Shown here: piece by piece, positions 36,171-47,396 of the stretch
Numbering within the stretch: the first letter of the stretch is position 1
How the letters are laid out: the number at the start of each line of letters is the position of its first letter
Assembly: GCA_001557505.1 (NCBI GenBank)
Contig: LSAX01000008.1
Coordinates: forward strand, 806,001 to 870,000
Direction: 5' to 3'
Length of the DNA: 64,000 nt
Origin: Reticulascus tulasneorum
Lineage: Eukaryota; Ascomycota; Sordariomycetes; Glomerellales; Reticulascaceae
The notes under the pieces: model-generated
Database searches by the model: none
Seen by the model: the letters and a program-made list of their open reading frames with translations, nothing else
What the model was told of the DNA's origin: nothing
Program-made: the position numbers and the translations under genes

Positions 36171-38316
36171 TCAAGCGGCCTCTGCGGCTGCGATGATAAC
36201 ATCGGCAGCTTTTTCGGAAGCCATGTAAATGGGCAGGATGATATAACTGCCAGGAATCTTGGGGAAAATAGACGCATCAACCACACGTAGCCCATCGATG
36301 CCTCTGACACGGAAATCGCCATCCAAGACAGCCATCGGGTCGTTATCCGCGCCAATAGGAGCAGTGCAGGAGGCGTGGTGGCCCCAAGCCTCATCTCTGG
36401 CGAACTGCTTGAGCTGCTTCTCTGTGGAGATACTTGGAGGTGGCCAAATTCGCTTGAAGCCGCCGTCAAGGGGAATCAAGCTCTCGAATGCCCGGATGCC
36501 GTATTTCATGCCTTCATATACAGCCTGCAAGTCCTTTTCGCCATCTGGACCTTGGAACGAGCGGAAGGAGATGCGTGGGGTATCACGAGGGTTGGTCGTA
36601 GTCAGGTTGACTGTTCCGGCGTTGTTGCGGCTGTGAGTCTTCAACGTCAGCCACGTCCAGACAGACAAGTCTTCGACTGCGTGGCTACTGTATCCTGGCC
36701 AATAGCCGTCGAAAAATGCAGGCACGCCGCCCAAGAACAGGTCTGGATCGCCTTCGGCGACGGATGAATGGTGTACGAAGCCGAACGCGATACCATTGGT
36801 GGTGTACGCGCCTTTCAATACACTGACGTTGTCTGTCCAATCTTTGTAGCACGGATCATTGCCTTCGAGGAATGTGCACTTCTTCAACAGAGAGAAGTCC
36901 GTAGGGGCCTTGCCGACGATGCCAACTTCGTAGCGGTCTTGCATGTTACCTCCCACACCCGGCAAGTCTTTGACCACCGTGATGCCAAATGACTCGAGTT
37001 CCTCTTTCGGACCAATGCCAGAGAGCTTCAGGATCTGTGGCGTGTTGAATGCACCACCAGAGACGATGACTTCTCTGCTTGCAAAGACAGACCCTGAAAT
37101 ACCGCCATCAGAGGAAGAGGCGCGGGGATCCGCTCGGTACAAGCTTTTTCCATACAAATAACTGACGCCAGTTGCCCTTGGTGTTGCTCCAGTGGCATCA
37201 AAGTTGACTTTGGTGACGAGGGTGTTCAATGCGATGTCCAGCTTGTACTTCTTGGTACCATCATCATTGACCGCCTTGGCGACCTCGAGAACAAAGTCGC
37301 GAGGAGAAGATCGGATGTACGTGTCGCCATCCATCGCCAGCGGGATCTGGTAAATGTTTTCTCCACGGTCGCGGTTGGGTGAGTCATTGTTGATGTCCAA
37401 GGTTAGGACCTGGAGAGCTTTAGCTACGATCGACAACTTTGGGTAGGTTTCAGGATACATACCTGGAGGAGCCCTGTGACCGTATTGAGGAGCCCGCCGA
37501 GAAGACCTTTGCCCATTGCAGTGGCAGCAGCAACCACAAGAGACAGGACTTTTAAATCTTGAGCGATTAGAATGACAGGCGTGAGTTGAGTCTTCAGCCA
37601 CCCGCCATGGCCATGGCCGGTGACGTCCTGCGGTAGATAGTTGCAGTCCTCCAGCTTGTGGTAGTAACTGCGCATGTTCTTGGCTTCCCAAGTTCTGTCG
37701 CCTGTAATGCGAGCAATGAAATTCCAGTCCTCGTTGTTGGGGAGAATGGTCACCAACGCATTGTGCTGCGAGCACCCACCAAGTGCACCAGTTCGCGGGT
37801 AGAGAACGCCGAGTATCTCCGACCCCTTTGGTGGATCCGAGCCAGTGTAGATTCCACCATCGGGTGTTTTGTATGACAGTTTGCTATCTCTTCGGGCTTG
37901 AGTCTCATCGTCGTAATGGCTCACAAAGTAGTCCCAACTGATGGGCTCATACTGAGATGAGATGGGATGAAGGGCAGGTACTTGGACCTGCCTGTCATTC
38001 CCGTGGTCTTCACCAGCATCGATGAGAAGAACGCTATAGCCAGCAAGAGCCAGGCGAGCAGCGAGCGGCGAACCACCGGCACCGGACCCAACAATCACAT
38101 ACTCATATGTCGAGTTAGTGACGGGGCCGTCGGACTTGTAGTTCTCGCCATTGGGAGGGAAGATGGTTTGCCCTGTACCCATGGCACGGTATACATTCCG
38201 ATCACTTGGAGCATGGCGTTAGCTCATCTGCTCTAGGTTGTCTGTTGTTTGAGTAGGGTAACTTACAAAGCGCCAGCAGCTGCTCCGAAGAGCACCAGAG
38301 ACATGAACAACTTCAT
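36171..38316 (-). CDS. Secreted GMC-family flavin oxidoreductase
   Basis: Glucose-methanol-choline family enzymes oxidise alcohols or sugars using FAD. The model is complement of 36171-37409, 37463-38204 and 38267-38316 (676 aa), with introns of 62 and 53 bases. Exon 1 was recovered by hand. It encodes MKLFMSLVLFGAAAGA, a signal peptide that joins in frame to DRNVYRAMGTGQT. Seen: FAD dinucleotide fold VIVGSGAGGSPLAARLA near residue 54; second GMC signature SGGAFNTPQILKLSGIGP; active-site EAWGHHASCT near residues 604-613; and C-terminal VVDASIFPKIPG. The usual second catalytic His/Asn after PG is Ser in PGSYIILP. The substrate is not predictable. Confidence in family and secretion is high. Confidence 0.93.
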
Positions 38317-39391
38317 TAGGCATTAAGATAGAAAAAAAACGACATTAAGGAGAGACAATGAACAGTGACCAAAGACTCGAAGAACCACTGTTGATAATGT
38401 GTCAAATTCAAAAGCCGAAGATGCGGCCTCATTCGACGAATCTGATAATCGTCAAAGAGTAACAAACTTCCAGGGATGTTTGATATTGATATTCCCGTCG
38501 GAGCACAGTGGAGAGGACCCGCCCTAGGACCGACAGATTTCAGGGATTATAATCCACCCCAGAACCAGCTAACTTAAATAGAAGAACTCCCCTTTAATCA
38601 GATGATTCTCCTTAAATCAAAGACTCGGTAAAGTTAGATTATCACCTTGGTTTGGATCAGTTCCATAAATGGAGCAAAGCTAGTGACTGTTTGGCAATTG
38701 CCAGTAGATCTTCGTGGCGTTCTGTTCCGCCCTTGCGTGGTAAAAGCTAAAACATATGCCAGCCCTTCCCTGTCGATCATTAATGAAACTTCCGAAGACT
38801 AGGCACGCAGAGCCAGAAAGAGGGTAACACTGCAAGGTGGACAGTCAAGTATGTAGGCATGTGCTCGTTGTTCAATGGCGAAATGCGAGATTGAACCATC
38901 TGGCATGAAGTCATGAAGATGAGCGGCTTGGGTCCTTGTCAAGCAGGCTAGGACCCAGGCTTGTATATTTGTCCGTGTACCCCCTTGCCCGCGTATGCCA
39001 ACCTTGCCTGCCGGTTGCCAATTGGATTCCTCATATATTCCTGCGGGCATGGGTTACCCGTCAGTCCGTGTTGAGTCTTTAACTACGCCGCATCCTGACA
39101 CGTTGAAGGAGGGGTTCTTGATCGGCAGCAGATGGACTCTAAATGGGAGGTCCCCAGCAGCTTTTGTCTCAGATCCCGGCACCAACCAAAGTCGACAGCC
39201 GTTACGCTAAACAAACTTCCCCGTCCCCACAAATGTAACCCTATCCGCCGATCCCAATATCAACCACACATGCATCTCTATGGGTACATTCACGTCAAGA
39301 AAGTACTTCATAATGGTTTTGATCGCCGAGGGGTGGTTCCTGATTCGCTAGCTCCCATCAACCGCCGGGGTGGATTTCCATAACACCTCTT

Positions 39392-39634
39392 TTGTCACTC
39401 CCCACTGCATCACCAACACCTGCAGTGCGTGCCCTCCGCAAGGTATCCAAAGAACAAGGGTTCAAGGCCGTCACATGCGGCCATCTGGACCTCGTTGTCA
39501 AGCTCGGAGACCTATCTTGGGCTAGTCTAGATGAAGCGCTAGCAATGCGGGTGGTTAGAAATATGTTTCTTGATATTGAGGTTTTGGATGGAGAGAAGGG
39601 GGCGTTCAAGAGGGCGAGAACATCATCTACATGA
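39392..39634 (+). pseudogene. Possible protein-coding fragment
   Basis: An 80-codon frame without an ATG start, with a protein-like composition (KLGDLSWASLDEALAMRVV). It ends at a stop with no downstream exon. An equally long open frame exists on the other strand, so chance is possible. No family was recognised. Confidence 0.22.
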
Positions 39635-39833
39635 GCCTTACTAACCGGCCAGCACTCTCGGAAACCTGGCCGCCTTCTCACGCAGGCAGAAAAACCCCGA
39701 TTTTCAAACAAGATCTAGTAACGCTAAGACGACTCCTTTAGCATCCGCACGATTCGGTTTATTGGTGAGTCACCCTAAAAGAAAATTGTGTACATAATAG
39801 CAGTACCTTTATTTGGATTAGGATTGATGAATC

Positions 39834-40019
39834 GTGGACCTCTACAAGATATTTGCATTCGCTGTGGCTACGAGTTTAGCACTATTTATTAGTATTAATG
39901 CCTCTTCTCCCACAGTAGAGCTGCCTCTTGATTCATATCGAGGGTTTCTCCCAGATAGAGGCTATATCTTCTTCACTCACGGTAATTTAAACTCCGAGGG
40001 TATCATTATATCAGCTTGA
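39834..40019 (+). pseudogene. Possible remnant of a secreted type-B carboxylesterase N-terminus
   Basis: The frame lacks an ATG. It reads a hydrophobic segment (IFAFAVATSLALFISI) and then SPTVELPLDSYRGF, which resembles the start of mature fungal carboxylesterases (a signal peptide, then PTVxLxxGxYxG). Nothing after it continues the fold. I infer a relic, with low confidence. Confidence 0.25.
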
Positions 40020-40116
40020 ACACAAAAGTTGAATCTCTGCATAAATATCTACAGGTGTCCCAAGCAAGATACACGATAATCAGAACAAACTATCCCATGT
40101 AGTTCCCACACAAGTA

Positions 40117-40701
40117 CTAGTGGCGAGCCGGCAATGTATTTCCGCTACTGAGGGTACCAGATCCAGCCATTTCCGCTGCTTGATTGTGAAGATCGCGAAG
40201 ATCGTGAGTTTGTGACGCGGTCGAGCCTGAGCTGGTGGTAACGGATTTGATGTGCCCAGCTTGTCTGAGAGCTGGAATAGCGCGCTGCTCAGTCCATTCC
40301 GTGCACTTTATGAGGGGCCGTCGGGCTTCCCCAGGCCCATAGAATGTCAGAGGATCCCAGATCTTGACTGGCTCCGTCTTCATCGTCATGAGGTTGAATG
40401 CCTTCTGCTTGGGGGAGGGGGCACAGCACGGAGGAGATTTTCCCATTGCGTCTGGAAAGTGACGACGTCTGTATAGCCCAAGAAAGTCTTGGGAGTTGAA
40501 CGACTGGGTTGCCTCAGGTTTTTGTATTGGTTTCGATTGGTACTCCATGCCAGAGGTGATATCTCCAACGACATGATACATCATACCGGAGCCATCGAGA
40601 TTCGTCTCCACAAAGATGGTCGTGTGGTATCGTGTGCCGGCCATGTCAGGGTCCTGAAACTCTAAGTTTAAGCGTAGCTTCCAGACTTTAAACTGCGACA
40701 T
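40117..40701 (-). CDS. Fungal-specific hypothetical protein (194 aa)
   Basis: Single exon. It resembles a small uncharacterised family common in filamentous ascomycetes. Recognisable blocks are RYHTTIFVETNLDGSG, HVVGDITSGMEYQSKP, PSPKQKAFNLMTMKTEP and PLIKCTEWTEQRAIPALR. There is no signal peptide or membrane segment. The C-terminal 35 residues are low-complexity Ser/Thr/Ala. A TATATAAA element lies about 160 bases upstream. The function is unknown. The family recognition is from memory of conserved wording and was not checked. Confidence 0.7.
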   Translation of the reverse strand: MSQFKVWKLRLNLEFQDPDMAGTRYHTTIFVETNLDGSGMMYHVVGDITSGMEYQSKPIQKPEATQSFNSQDFLGLYRRRHFPDAMGKSPPCCAPSPKQKAFNLMTMKTEPVKIWDPLTFYGPGEARRPLIKCTEWTEQRAIPALRQAGHIKSVTTSSGSTASQTHDLRDLHNQAAEMAGSGTLSSGNTLPARH

Positions 40702-41359
40702 ATCGACGATATCTGCGCCGGAGCCTTTCCAAACGAAAGAAGGTAGGAAATAAATGACAGCAATTGACAGCTAACAAGTAGGGGCCGGAGACAAGGAAGC
40801 ATGAGAATGAGAGAAGGATGGATTATCCAATTGATCGCAACGACATGGAAGAGACGATCTTTATATACACAGTTAGACAGCATGCAGAGTTGCCCTTGAT
40901 TCTAGCCTGGAGCCGCATGCACAACAAAACCCTACTCTAAGGTAGGTACATCAAGGTACGGGTGATTAGATTGAGCCAACAAGCTAAAGGAAAGGTTTGA
41001 GAAAGCAGAGCGCTTGTACGAGGCAAATAGATCACGCTCGATGTCTGTGGGCGTCGTTAATTTGACGCCAAGATGCATCAGGCGGTACCCCGCTTGCTGC
41101 GGCGCATACCTTAGTGGTCGATGCTCTCATAATTCCTGTTGGCGGGGGCTTGAGCAACCCCTCGATACCTCTCCGCTGACCTCATCGAAAGTTTGTCGTG
41201 GCGGCGCGTGGTAACATCTTGCGAAAATTGCCCGACATCCATCAAGAAAGAGCTGTTTTTGGTAAGCCCACTGCGATGCTGCCAGTTGAAATTTCCCAGC
41301 CATCGTCTCGTCTCTTGTATCCCATGCGTCGAGCATCTAGCTGAGGCGACCTGAAGAAA
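40702..41359. other. Divergent intergenic region
   Basis: Lies between the start of the small fungal-specific gene and the start of the phosphotransferase pseudogene. Apart from a TATA element at 40860-40867 on the minus strand, nothing is recognisable. Confidence 0.5.
40860..40867 (-). promoter_or_regulatory. Probable TATA box of the 194-aa protein gene
   Basis: TATATAAA read on the minus strand, about 160 bases upstream of the ATG at 40701. Confidence 0.4.
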
Positions 41360-42273
41360 ATGTCGCACGACTCCCCAGTACCTTCGCCTTGTGCTCTCCC
41401 CTACTTCTGCAACCCGGATGACCTTCCCGCCGCGCTGCCAACGTCTGACGAGATTGAAAAAGCCACCTCTAACCTGCCCACCATTAGAGATCCCTGATTC
41501 GGGCGCATCTTGATTGTCAACGAATGTTTCGTGGTCAAATATGGCTTGTTGGTGTCGGAAAATGAAGGCCACGCCCTACTCTTCCTTGATAAGCACCCAT
41601 TTATCCCATCTCCCAAGCTATATGCCATGTATCGGGAAGATGGCAAGCTTCACCTTGTCATGAGTCTTATGCCGGGAGGCCAGTTGGCGTGGATCTGGGA
41701 TGGTCTTTCCGAACACGAGAAGCTCCATATTGCTGAGCAGCTAAGATCCGTCTTCGATTATATGCGAGCACTTCCTTCACCTTTAAATCCTCTATACGGT
41801 AATGCTAGTGGAAGTCCTATACGACACCGTTTCTTCCTTTTGCGAGAGCCGGACCCGAAGATCACAGGGCCCTTCGAGAGAGAGGAAGATCTCAACCGGG
41901 CTCTTGCCTTGCGATCGCAGAAGAATTGGGAAACTAATATGGTACGACCATGGACATCTGATTTCTTTTTGTGGCATCTTCCGGGAGCCTTAAGGGGCAC
42001 GCGAGCGTCTTTACTCATGCAGATGTCCAGCGTAAGAACATCCTTGTGGAGCAGCTCCCTGCAGAAGAGCATGAAACTGAGAGGAGATTTCGGGTTAGCG
42101 CCGTGCTGGACTGGGAGGATGCAGGTTGGTATCCAAGCTACTGGGAATATGCAGGGTCGTTCGTTGATTTTATGTGGGTTGATGATTGGCCGGAGAAGGT
42201 CGAGAGTTTCCTCGATCCGTATCCCCTTGAATCCGCCATGCTAAGGATGGTGCGGCAAAACTTGGACTATTAG
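41360..42273 (+). pseudogene. Aminoglycoside-phosphotransferase (APH)-family pseudogene
   Basis: Encodes a kinase-like fold of the APH/choline-kinase type (PF01636-like) over about 304 codons. Seen: MSHDSPVPSPCALPYFCNP start; the FVVKYG strand with ENEGHALLFL; LVMSLMPGGQLAWIWDGLS; then HASVFTHADVQRKNILVE (Brenner-like catalytic loop) and VSAVLDWEDAGWYPSYWEY (metal-binding loop). Two lesions are visible. One is an in-frame TGA at 41495-41497, between TIRDP and FGRILIVNE. The other is a frameshift near 41991-41998, just before HASVFTH. No GT-AG intron pair repairs either one. Apart from these two changes the frames read like an ordinary gene, so inactivation is recent, or the assembly carries two errors. 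Substrates of fungal relatives are generally unknown. Confidence 0.85.
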
Positions 42274-42597
42274 ATAAATCGAGGCCTCTCTTCCATCTTG
42301 ATATAATGATGCGTTGACTCTTGGCGCGGTCTATCACACTTCCACGCCGTTTCCCGAACGGGTGGTGAGTTTGTCTGCCACCGTGACTGGTTATTCATTT
42401 AGCGATATCAAAAGGGGGGCGGCAATATCACTCGAAATTCACGCCTAGCATCAAATGTGATTAATCAGAATGAAATATGCGAACGGCTGGGTTAGGTTGA
42501 TATTGAGTTAAAAGCTGCTTTGGCAGGGAATATTGACTCTCCACGATGCTCCCGTCTTGATTGTGTAAATCTTGCTCAGAACGATAGTGCACCAACT
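42274..42597. other. Convergent intergenic region
   Basis: 324 bases between two facing stop codons; nothing beyond probable 3' UTR sequence was seen. Confidence 0.5.
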
Positions 42598-44196
42598 TCA
42601 AGGACCGGTAGTAACTTCGACCAGTGGAATGAAGTCCGCCTCATCCCCCCTCTTAGGTACCGTTTGACTATACATCCCTTTCTCTACCAAGTTCAACTGT
42701 GCTGATTTACTGCCTCTGGAGGAGTGACCCGTACTATGGCCTGTGGAAGCACCCTTCGAAGCAGCCGTCGAGCCCAAAAATCGAACACCTACATTCACAA
42801 ATAGTGAACGAAGTGATGGGAGGCAGGCGCAGACGATTCCGACGTGTAGTTCGATAGTGCTCCACCAAGCGGCATCGGTGTAGTCCCAGGTCGGATTGTG
42901 CGTATTTGCAAAGACAATAAGCGTGTGTAAACGTACGACGCTAACGATAGTTACACTGCAACCGGCCGGAATTTAGCTCTCGTTGTCACCAAATTGATGC
43001 TGGAAGACTCACAAGATACCAAGCGAAAACATGATCATGACCATTATCTTCTTCTTGAGGCTGATCTGTAAGTAATAGAGACTTTTGAGAGGAAGAATAA
43101 TGATGATGAGGTCAAGCACAATGTTAACCGCCGCAGACATCCAGGCCTGCAAGTGGACGTTGTTGCACCAGCCGACCTTGGCCGGTTCAAACCTCTTCCA
43201 TACGTAATCGATAGGATTGCACTGGAAGGCCGTTGCGCAGATGAATGATACGCCGTAGGCACCGCAGAGAGCCATGACAGCGTAAACAGTCAAGCGAAAT
43301 TCCTTCTTTCGGAAAACGCGCAGGAAGAAAAACAAGATGGAAATCTTGTTCATGCAAAGAGCTGCAAAGTAGAAGATTTCCCCTAGATAGTAATACTAGA
43401 TATTTATTAGTATCAACTGCTGTCTGGTCACCGACCAAGACAATCGGGTGCTTACGAAGAACATATGCTCAATCTGGTCTTCAGTCAGAGTCCACATGTC
43501 TTTTCCAAGTCCATTCTGAGCCACTAGAGGCCAGATATCAGTTAGTATTGCACTATTGCAGTGTGAACACGGCCACGGCAACTTACGTAGTGGCGCAAAT
43601 ACCGTAGGTGGAACAGTAAGAGCGACTGTCATGGCGATTGTGTAGTCATCCCAGCCAATCGGGCGACCAGTCGCACCAATAATGGCGAGCATGCGTAGGA
43701 TGAACGCAAGGAGAGCAATGCCGCCCCCGATAAGTCCAACAAGCGTAGGCACAGACGATCTGTCCCGCACCTCTGCACCGCACATCGTGGAAGAAGCATT
43801 CTTCGTAGCTTCGTGATATCAGCAGTGTATTTTTGATATGCTTCAGATGTTGAAAAACAAACCCAGTTGTTCCATCAAGGTGCAACTGCCTACTACACAT
43901 CCGGCAATGTTGGCATTCAGCGCTGCATTGGTGCAGAGGCATTTGATATCGGCGAGGGAACATTCTGACCGCGGAATGTACTCGGACATACACTGCAACT
44001 GTATACCAAACCGAGTTAGGACATTCGACTTCTCTGACAACTCCAAGTTTGAAGGCGAACTTACAGCACAAGCCGGATACATCTTTTGGGCTGCTGCTAT
44101 TCTGGCGGCAGTATCGGACTCGGAGAGAACCGACTGTGCGTATCCAGCCGATCCTAAGGCGGCCACGGCTGCTAGCGTGGGAAGAAAGGACTTCAT
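42598..44196 (-). CDS. CFEM-domain Pth11-like G-protein-coupled receptor
   Basis: Plasma-membrane sensor family specific to filamentous ascomycetes. The model is complement of 42598-42955, 43013-43395, 43456-43523, 43587-43808, 43863-43998 and 44065-44196 (432 aa), with five introns of 54-66 bases, each checked for phase. Seen: signal peptide MKSFLPTLAAVAALGSAGYA; CFEM cysteine module at about residues 42-88 (YPACALQC, then IKCLC, GC and SC), with a further Cys in TMCG; seven hydrophobic segments beginning VGLIGGGIALLAFILRM; the WDDYTIAMTV loop typical of the family; and a Ser/Gly-rich cytosolic tail. Ligand unknown. In plant pathogens some members sense surfaces, but that is family knowledge and not evidence for this gene. 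Confidence 0.93.
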
Positions 44197-45409
44197 CGTG
44201 ATAACCGCGGAGTTTGCTCCACACCTGTGCAGAGCCTGGGAATGGAATTGAATGAACGCAAAGATCAATTATGATGACGACAGAGTGAACTTGAAGTTGG
44301 CACCAGGATTGCTTTTCTACTCCAAAGCACTTGTCAGCTAGACACAGCTAATGACTGGAACTTAAGATGTTGGAATCTCGAGTAAGAAACATCGCTACTA
44401 TTCCTCCAGCTGCTCAGTCACGCAACAATAACAGTACCATCCAAGTAGATGAAGCCCACATTATCTCTGCCGTACCAATCCTGGGCTTGACCAGAAAACC
44501 ATGGCTACCGGTTCCGGGTTCATCCTCCGTTCGACGGGCATCTCGTACACTATCCTGCCCTGGTAGTCAGCAATTGACCGAGATTCGAGTGCCAACGTAC
44601 CTGCAGCAGATGGTCACTGCACAATTACTTCAACAAGGACCCATGATATGTGCCAGGAGCAGTGCCGGTCGACTATCCCGGGGGTTGTTTGAGGTTGATG
44701 AACGACAGGGCCACAGGGCGTGCCGCATTGCTCCTTTGTGGCAATGGAGGCATGGATTGCCAGGCACCAGGCACGAACCGAACTTTTGGAAGGGATGAAG
44801 TCACTCTGAACTATTGATTCTGCAGGACCTTAGAATATTCCTTAAGGTCGATATCCTTACGAACAAGGCACCCTGGCTAGTTACCGTTGCAGGATCGGCG
44901 GCTCCTCAAAAGCGGGCTGGGGTCGGGGTACTCCACTCGAGGGCCAGGGGTCTGGCAGGCAAGCAGGGAACAAACTCATCTTTCTCAACAAGGGCTGAAT
45001 CTACAAGGTCCAAAATTAGAAGATATGAAAAACTGCTCATTGATTACTACTAAAAACACGGTGATATTGACCAACTGCTCTGACTGCTGGAAAACATGGG
45101 TATATCAAATCGCAGTGCGGCGAAGCAGACAAGGGTTTCTACCCGAGGTGTCCACCAGCCGGAATCCTCTCCCACGAAACGGTGATCATCGATAACTGGC
45201 CGCTGGATCTTCAGCAGTAAATCTGTAGCTGTAGGGTTACAGTCAAATTGTAAGACAGGCGCGAACGGCCTTTCGACTTTCTCGTACATAGGCTGTGGAT
45301 CGAAGACCCTCCAAGCTTTCTTTACGGGTCTACGTTGGTTCGATTGGTGCCAACTCTGTACATTCATTTCATTCTGTTTTTTCTACGTAGCTGGTCGTAT
45401 CAAGCCAGT
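44197..45409. other. Divergent intergenic region, CFEM receptor and peroxidase
   Basis: 1.2 kb between two divergent start codons. Shared regulation is possible but no motif supports it. Short frames only. Confidence 0.5.
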
Positions 45410-47050
45410 ATGAGGCCTACAGTTCTTTCATTCCCGTTCGTACTTGCTCTTGCGCCCTGGGGTAACGTAGCCTACTGCTTTCCAACAGCCGACCACTTTG
45501 CCAAACTTGGGCGTAGTTCTTTGGACGCATCAATATCATCAGTTGAAGAGTTGAATATTCTACATGAGAGACTTCTTAAGTTGAAAGAGAAGCGACTCCT
45601 TTTTGACCCTCTATCTGCTCCCATTGATGGTAGGTTTTGGCATCGGCCAGTCCTAGATATTATCTACTTACCTGAGGGCCTAGTCACTGGCAAACATGCT
45701 TTCCGGGAGCCAAATTTCGAGAAAGGTGACCAGCGAGGACCGTGTCCGGGTCTAAATGCTTTGGCAAATCATGGCTATATTTCTCGGGATGGTGTTGTTG
45801 GCGTAAGTGAATAAGGTCTGAGATAAAAGGTTACCGTGGCTGATATGTGGTTAGCTGACGGAGGTCATTGCTGCTGGAAACGAAGGTAAGCGCAACCAGA
45901 AACCTGTCTCTGCTATAGTTATTCAAGATCTATATTGACTATTCGGGCAGTGTTCGGGATGGGCATTGACGTGATCACTCTGTTAGCAGTTATGGGAACT
46001 GTTGGCGTCGGCAACCCCTTGTCCCTAAACCCAGGCTTCTCGATCGGTGGCATGTCGAAAAAGTCAACCAATATCCTCGGAAACCTCCTTGGACTCCTGG
46101 GTAGTTTTCATTTGGCTTGTCGTATCTTGGTTCTTTAAACTGACATCAAACCACAGGAACACCCAGAGGACTTGCAGGAAGTCATAATTGGATCGAAAGC
46201 GACGGATCTAACACCCGCGATGACTTCTATGTGACTGGCGATGCATCTACCATGAATATGACACTCTTCATCGAGGCGCAAAAGTCCGGCAATGGCGATG
46301 CTATAACAATGGAAGATTTGGGAAAACGGGTCGCTGAGAGGTTAGACTACGGCATCGCAAACAACCCCTACTTTTATGCTGGTCCATATACCGGGATGGT
46401 TGCCCGGAACGCTGGGTATGCATTTGCAGGACGGCTGTTAAGCAACCATTCAGCTGAGTACCCATTGGGGGGACATCTAAGTACGCGATGGTCTCAAGCG
46501 CGCAATGCTGCTTTGGAACCCCAGCTAATGTGTATAATCTGCAGCTAAGAATGTCTTTGCGAGCTTCTATGGCGTCGTCGAAGAGAATGGCAAACTTGCG
46601 TACAAGAAGGGCTGCGAACGCATCCCTGAAAACTGGTACCGAATCAGTATCGACTATACTTTGGTCGCTCTCAATCTTGACCTGATCGACTGGATTCGAC
46701 AGCATCCTGCTCTTGCTAGTGTTGGCGGCAACCTGGGCAAGGTCAACACCTTTGCTGGAGTCGACTTGGACGATATGACCGGGGGGTTGCTCAATAGTGT
46801 CTCACTGCTTGAGGGTAACAATCTCATCTGTTTCGTCTTGCAGGCGGTCAAGACTTTTGCGCCAAACTCCTTGTCTACGCTATTCAAAATCCTTGAAGTA
46901 CCACTGCAGCTTGTAAATAACGCGATTCTCGATCCGTTGCTGGATCTCTCCTGCCCCGCGTTCGTGGATCTGAAGATGGGAGGAACAGATCTTATGAATG
47001 GCCTGCTTAGCACGTTCCCGGGAGCCACCAAGAGCGGGTTTGCCCTGTGA
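45410..47050 (+). CDS. Secreted heme-thiolate peroxidase (chloroperoxidase/peroxygenase family)
   Basis: PF01328-type enzyme; relatives halogenate or oxygenate substrates with peroxide. The model is 45410-45802, 45855-45885, 45951-46100, 46157-46480 and 46545-47050 (467 aa), with introns of 52, 65, 56 and 64 bases. Seen: a signal peptide in the first 23 residues; a long N-terminal extension; the heme-ligating Cys112 in GPCPGLNALANHGYI; and a cation/heme-propionate region HNWIESDGSNTRDD (E205, D207, S209). The C-terminal half continues through CERIPENWYRIS to a family-typical LSCPAF and GATKSGFAL end. The Arg-x6-Glu acid-base pair known from some peroxygenases is not obvious (ARNAGYAFAG at that place). 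It converges with the S41-type gene. Confidence 0.93.
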
Positions 47051-47396
47051 AGCAGCTGGCTGGAATGCTGTAGTCGAAAAAGGGCATCGCATAATTTGTT
47101 TCGATTCTAGAGTTGTTTAATAGAAGTTTAAAATATCCCATTGCGGGCTGGCATGGACAGCTTGTCGTCCCCAGCGTGGGTAGCTTCTTCAGTTGATATT
47201 GACCTCCTCAGGGCGCCAGGAGACCTCATGACCGTGATAGGGACCGGTGTTTCAACGCGCCATCATGAATCATTTCAATTTGTATTCTAAACAAATCTAT
47301 ATCCAGAAGTGAACCCTTATCCAGGTGCTGCTCCTTCAGCGTCTCTAAAATACATGTCTGACAAAAATGCCCAAACAATGCCCAGCAGGAGCCGGA
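47051..47396. other. Convergent intergenic region
   Basis: 346 bases between two facing stop codons; nothing notable. Confidence 0.5.

Larger units (their letters stand above)
38317..40116. other. Intergenic region with possible gene fragments
   Basis: 1.8 kb. Two short protein-like fragments are listed separately (39392-39634 and 39834-40019). The remainder holds no recognisable feature. The left end is the GMC promoter. Confidence 0.45.

Noticed and set aside
31919..38316. A secondary-metabolite cluster made of hydrolase, ligase and GMC enzyme
   Set aside because: No backbone synthase is present and the ligase is truncated; gene content alone does not support a cluster.
46815..46843. GT...CAG pair in the heme-thiolate peroxidase
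   Set aside because: Only 29 bases, below intron size, and reading through gives the family-typical LLEGNNLICFVLQAVKTF.
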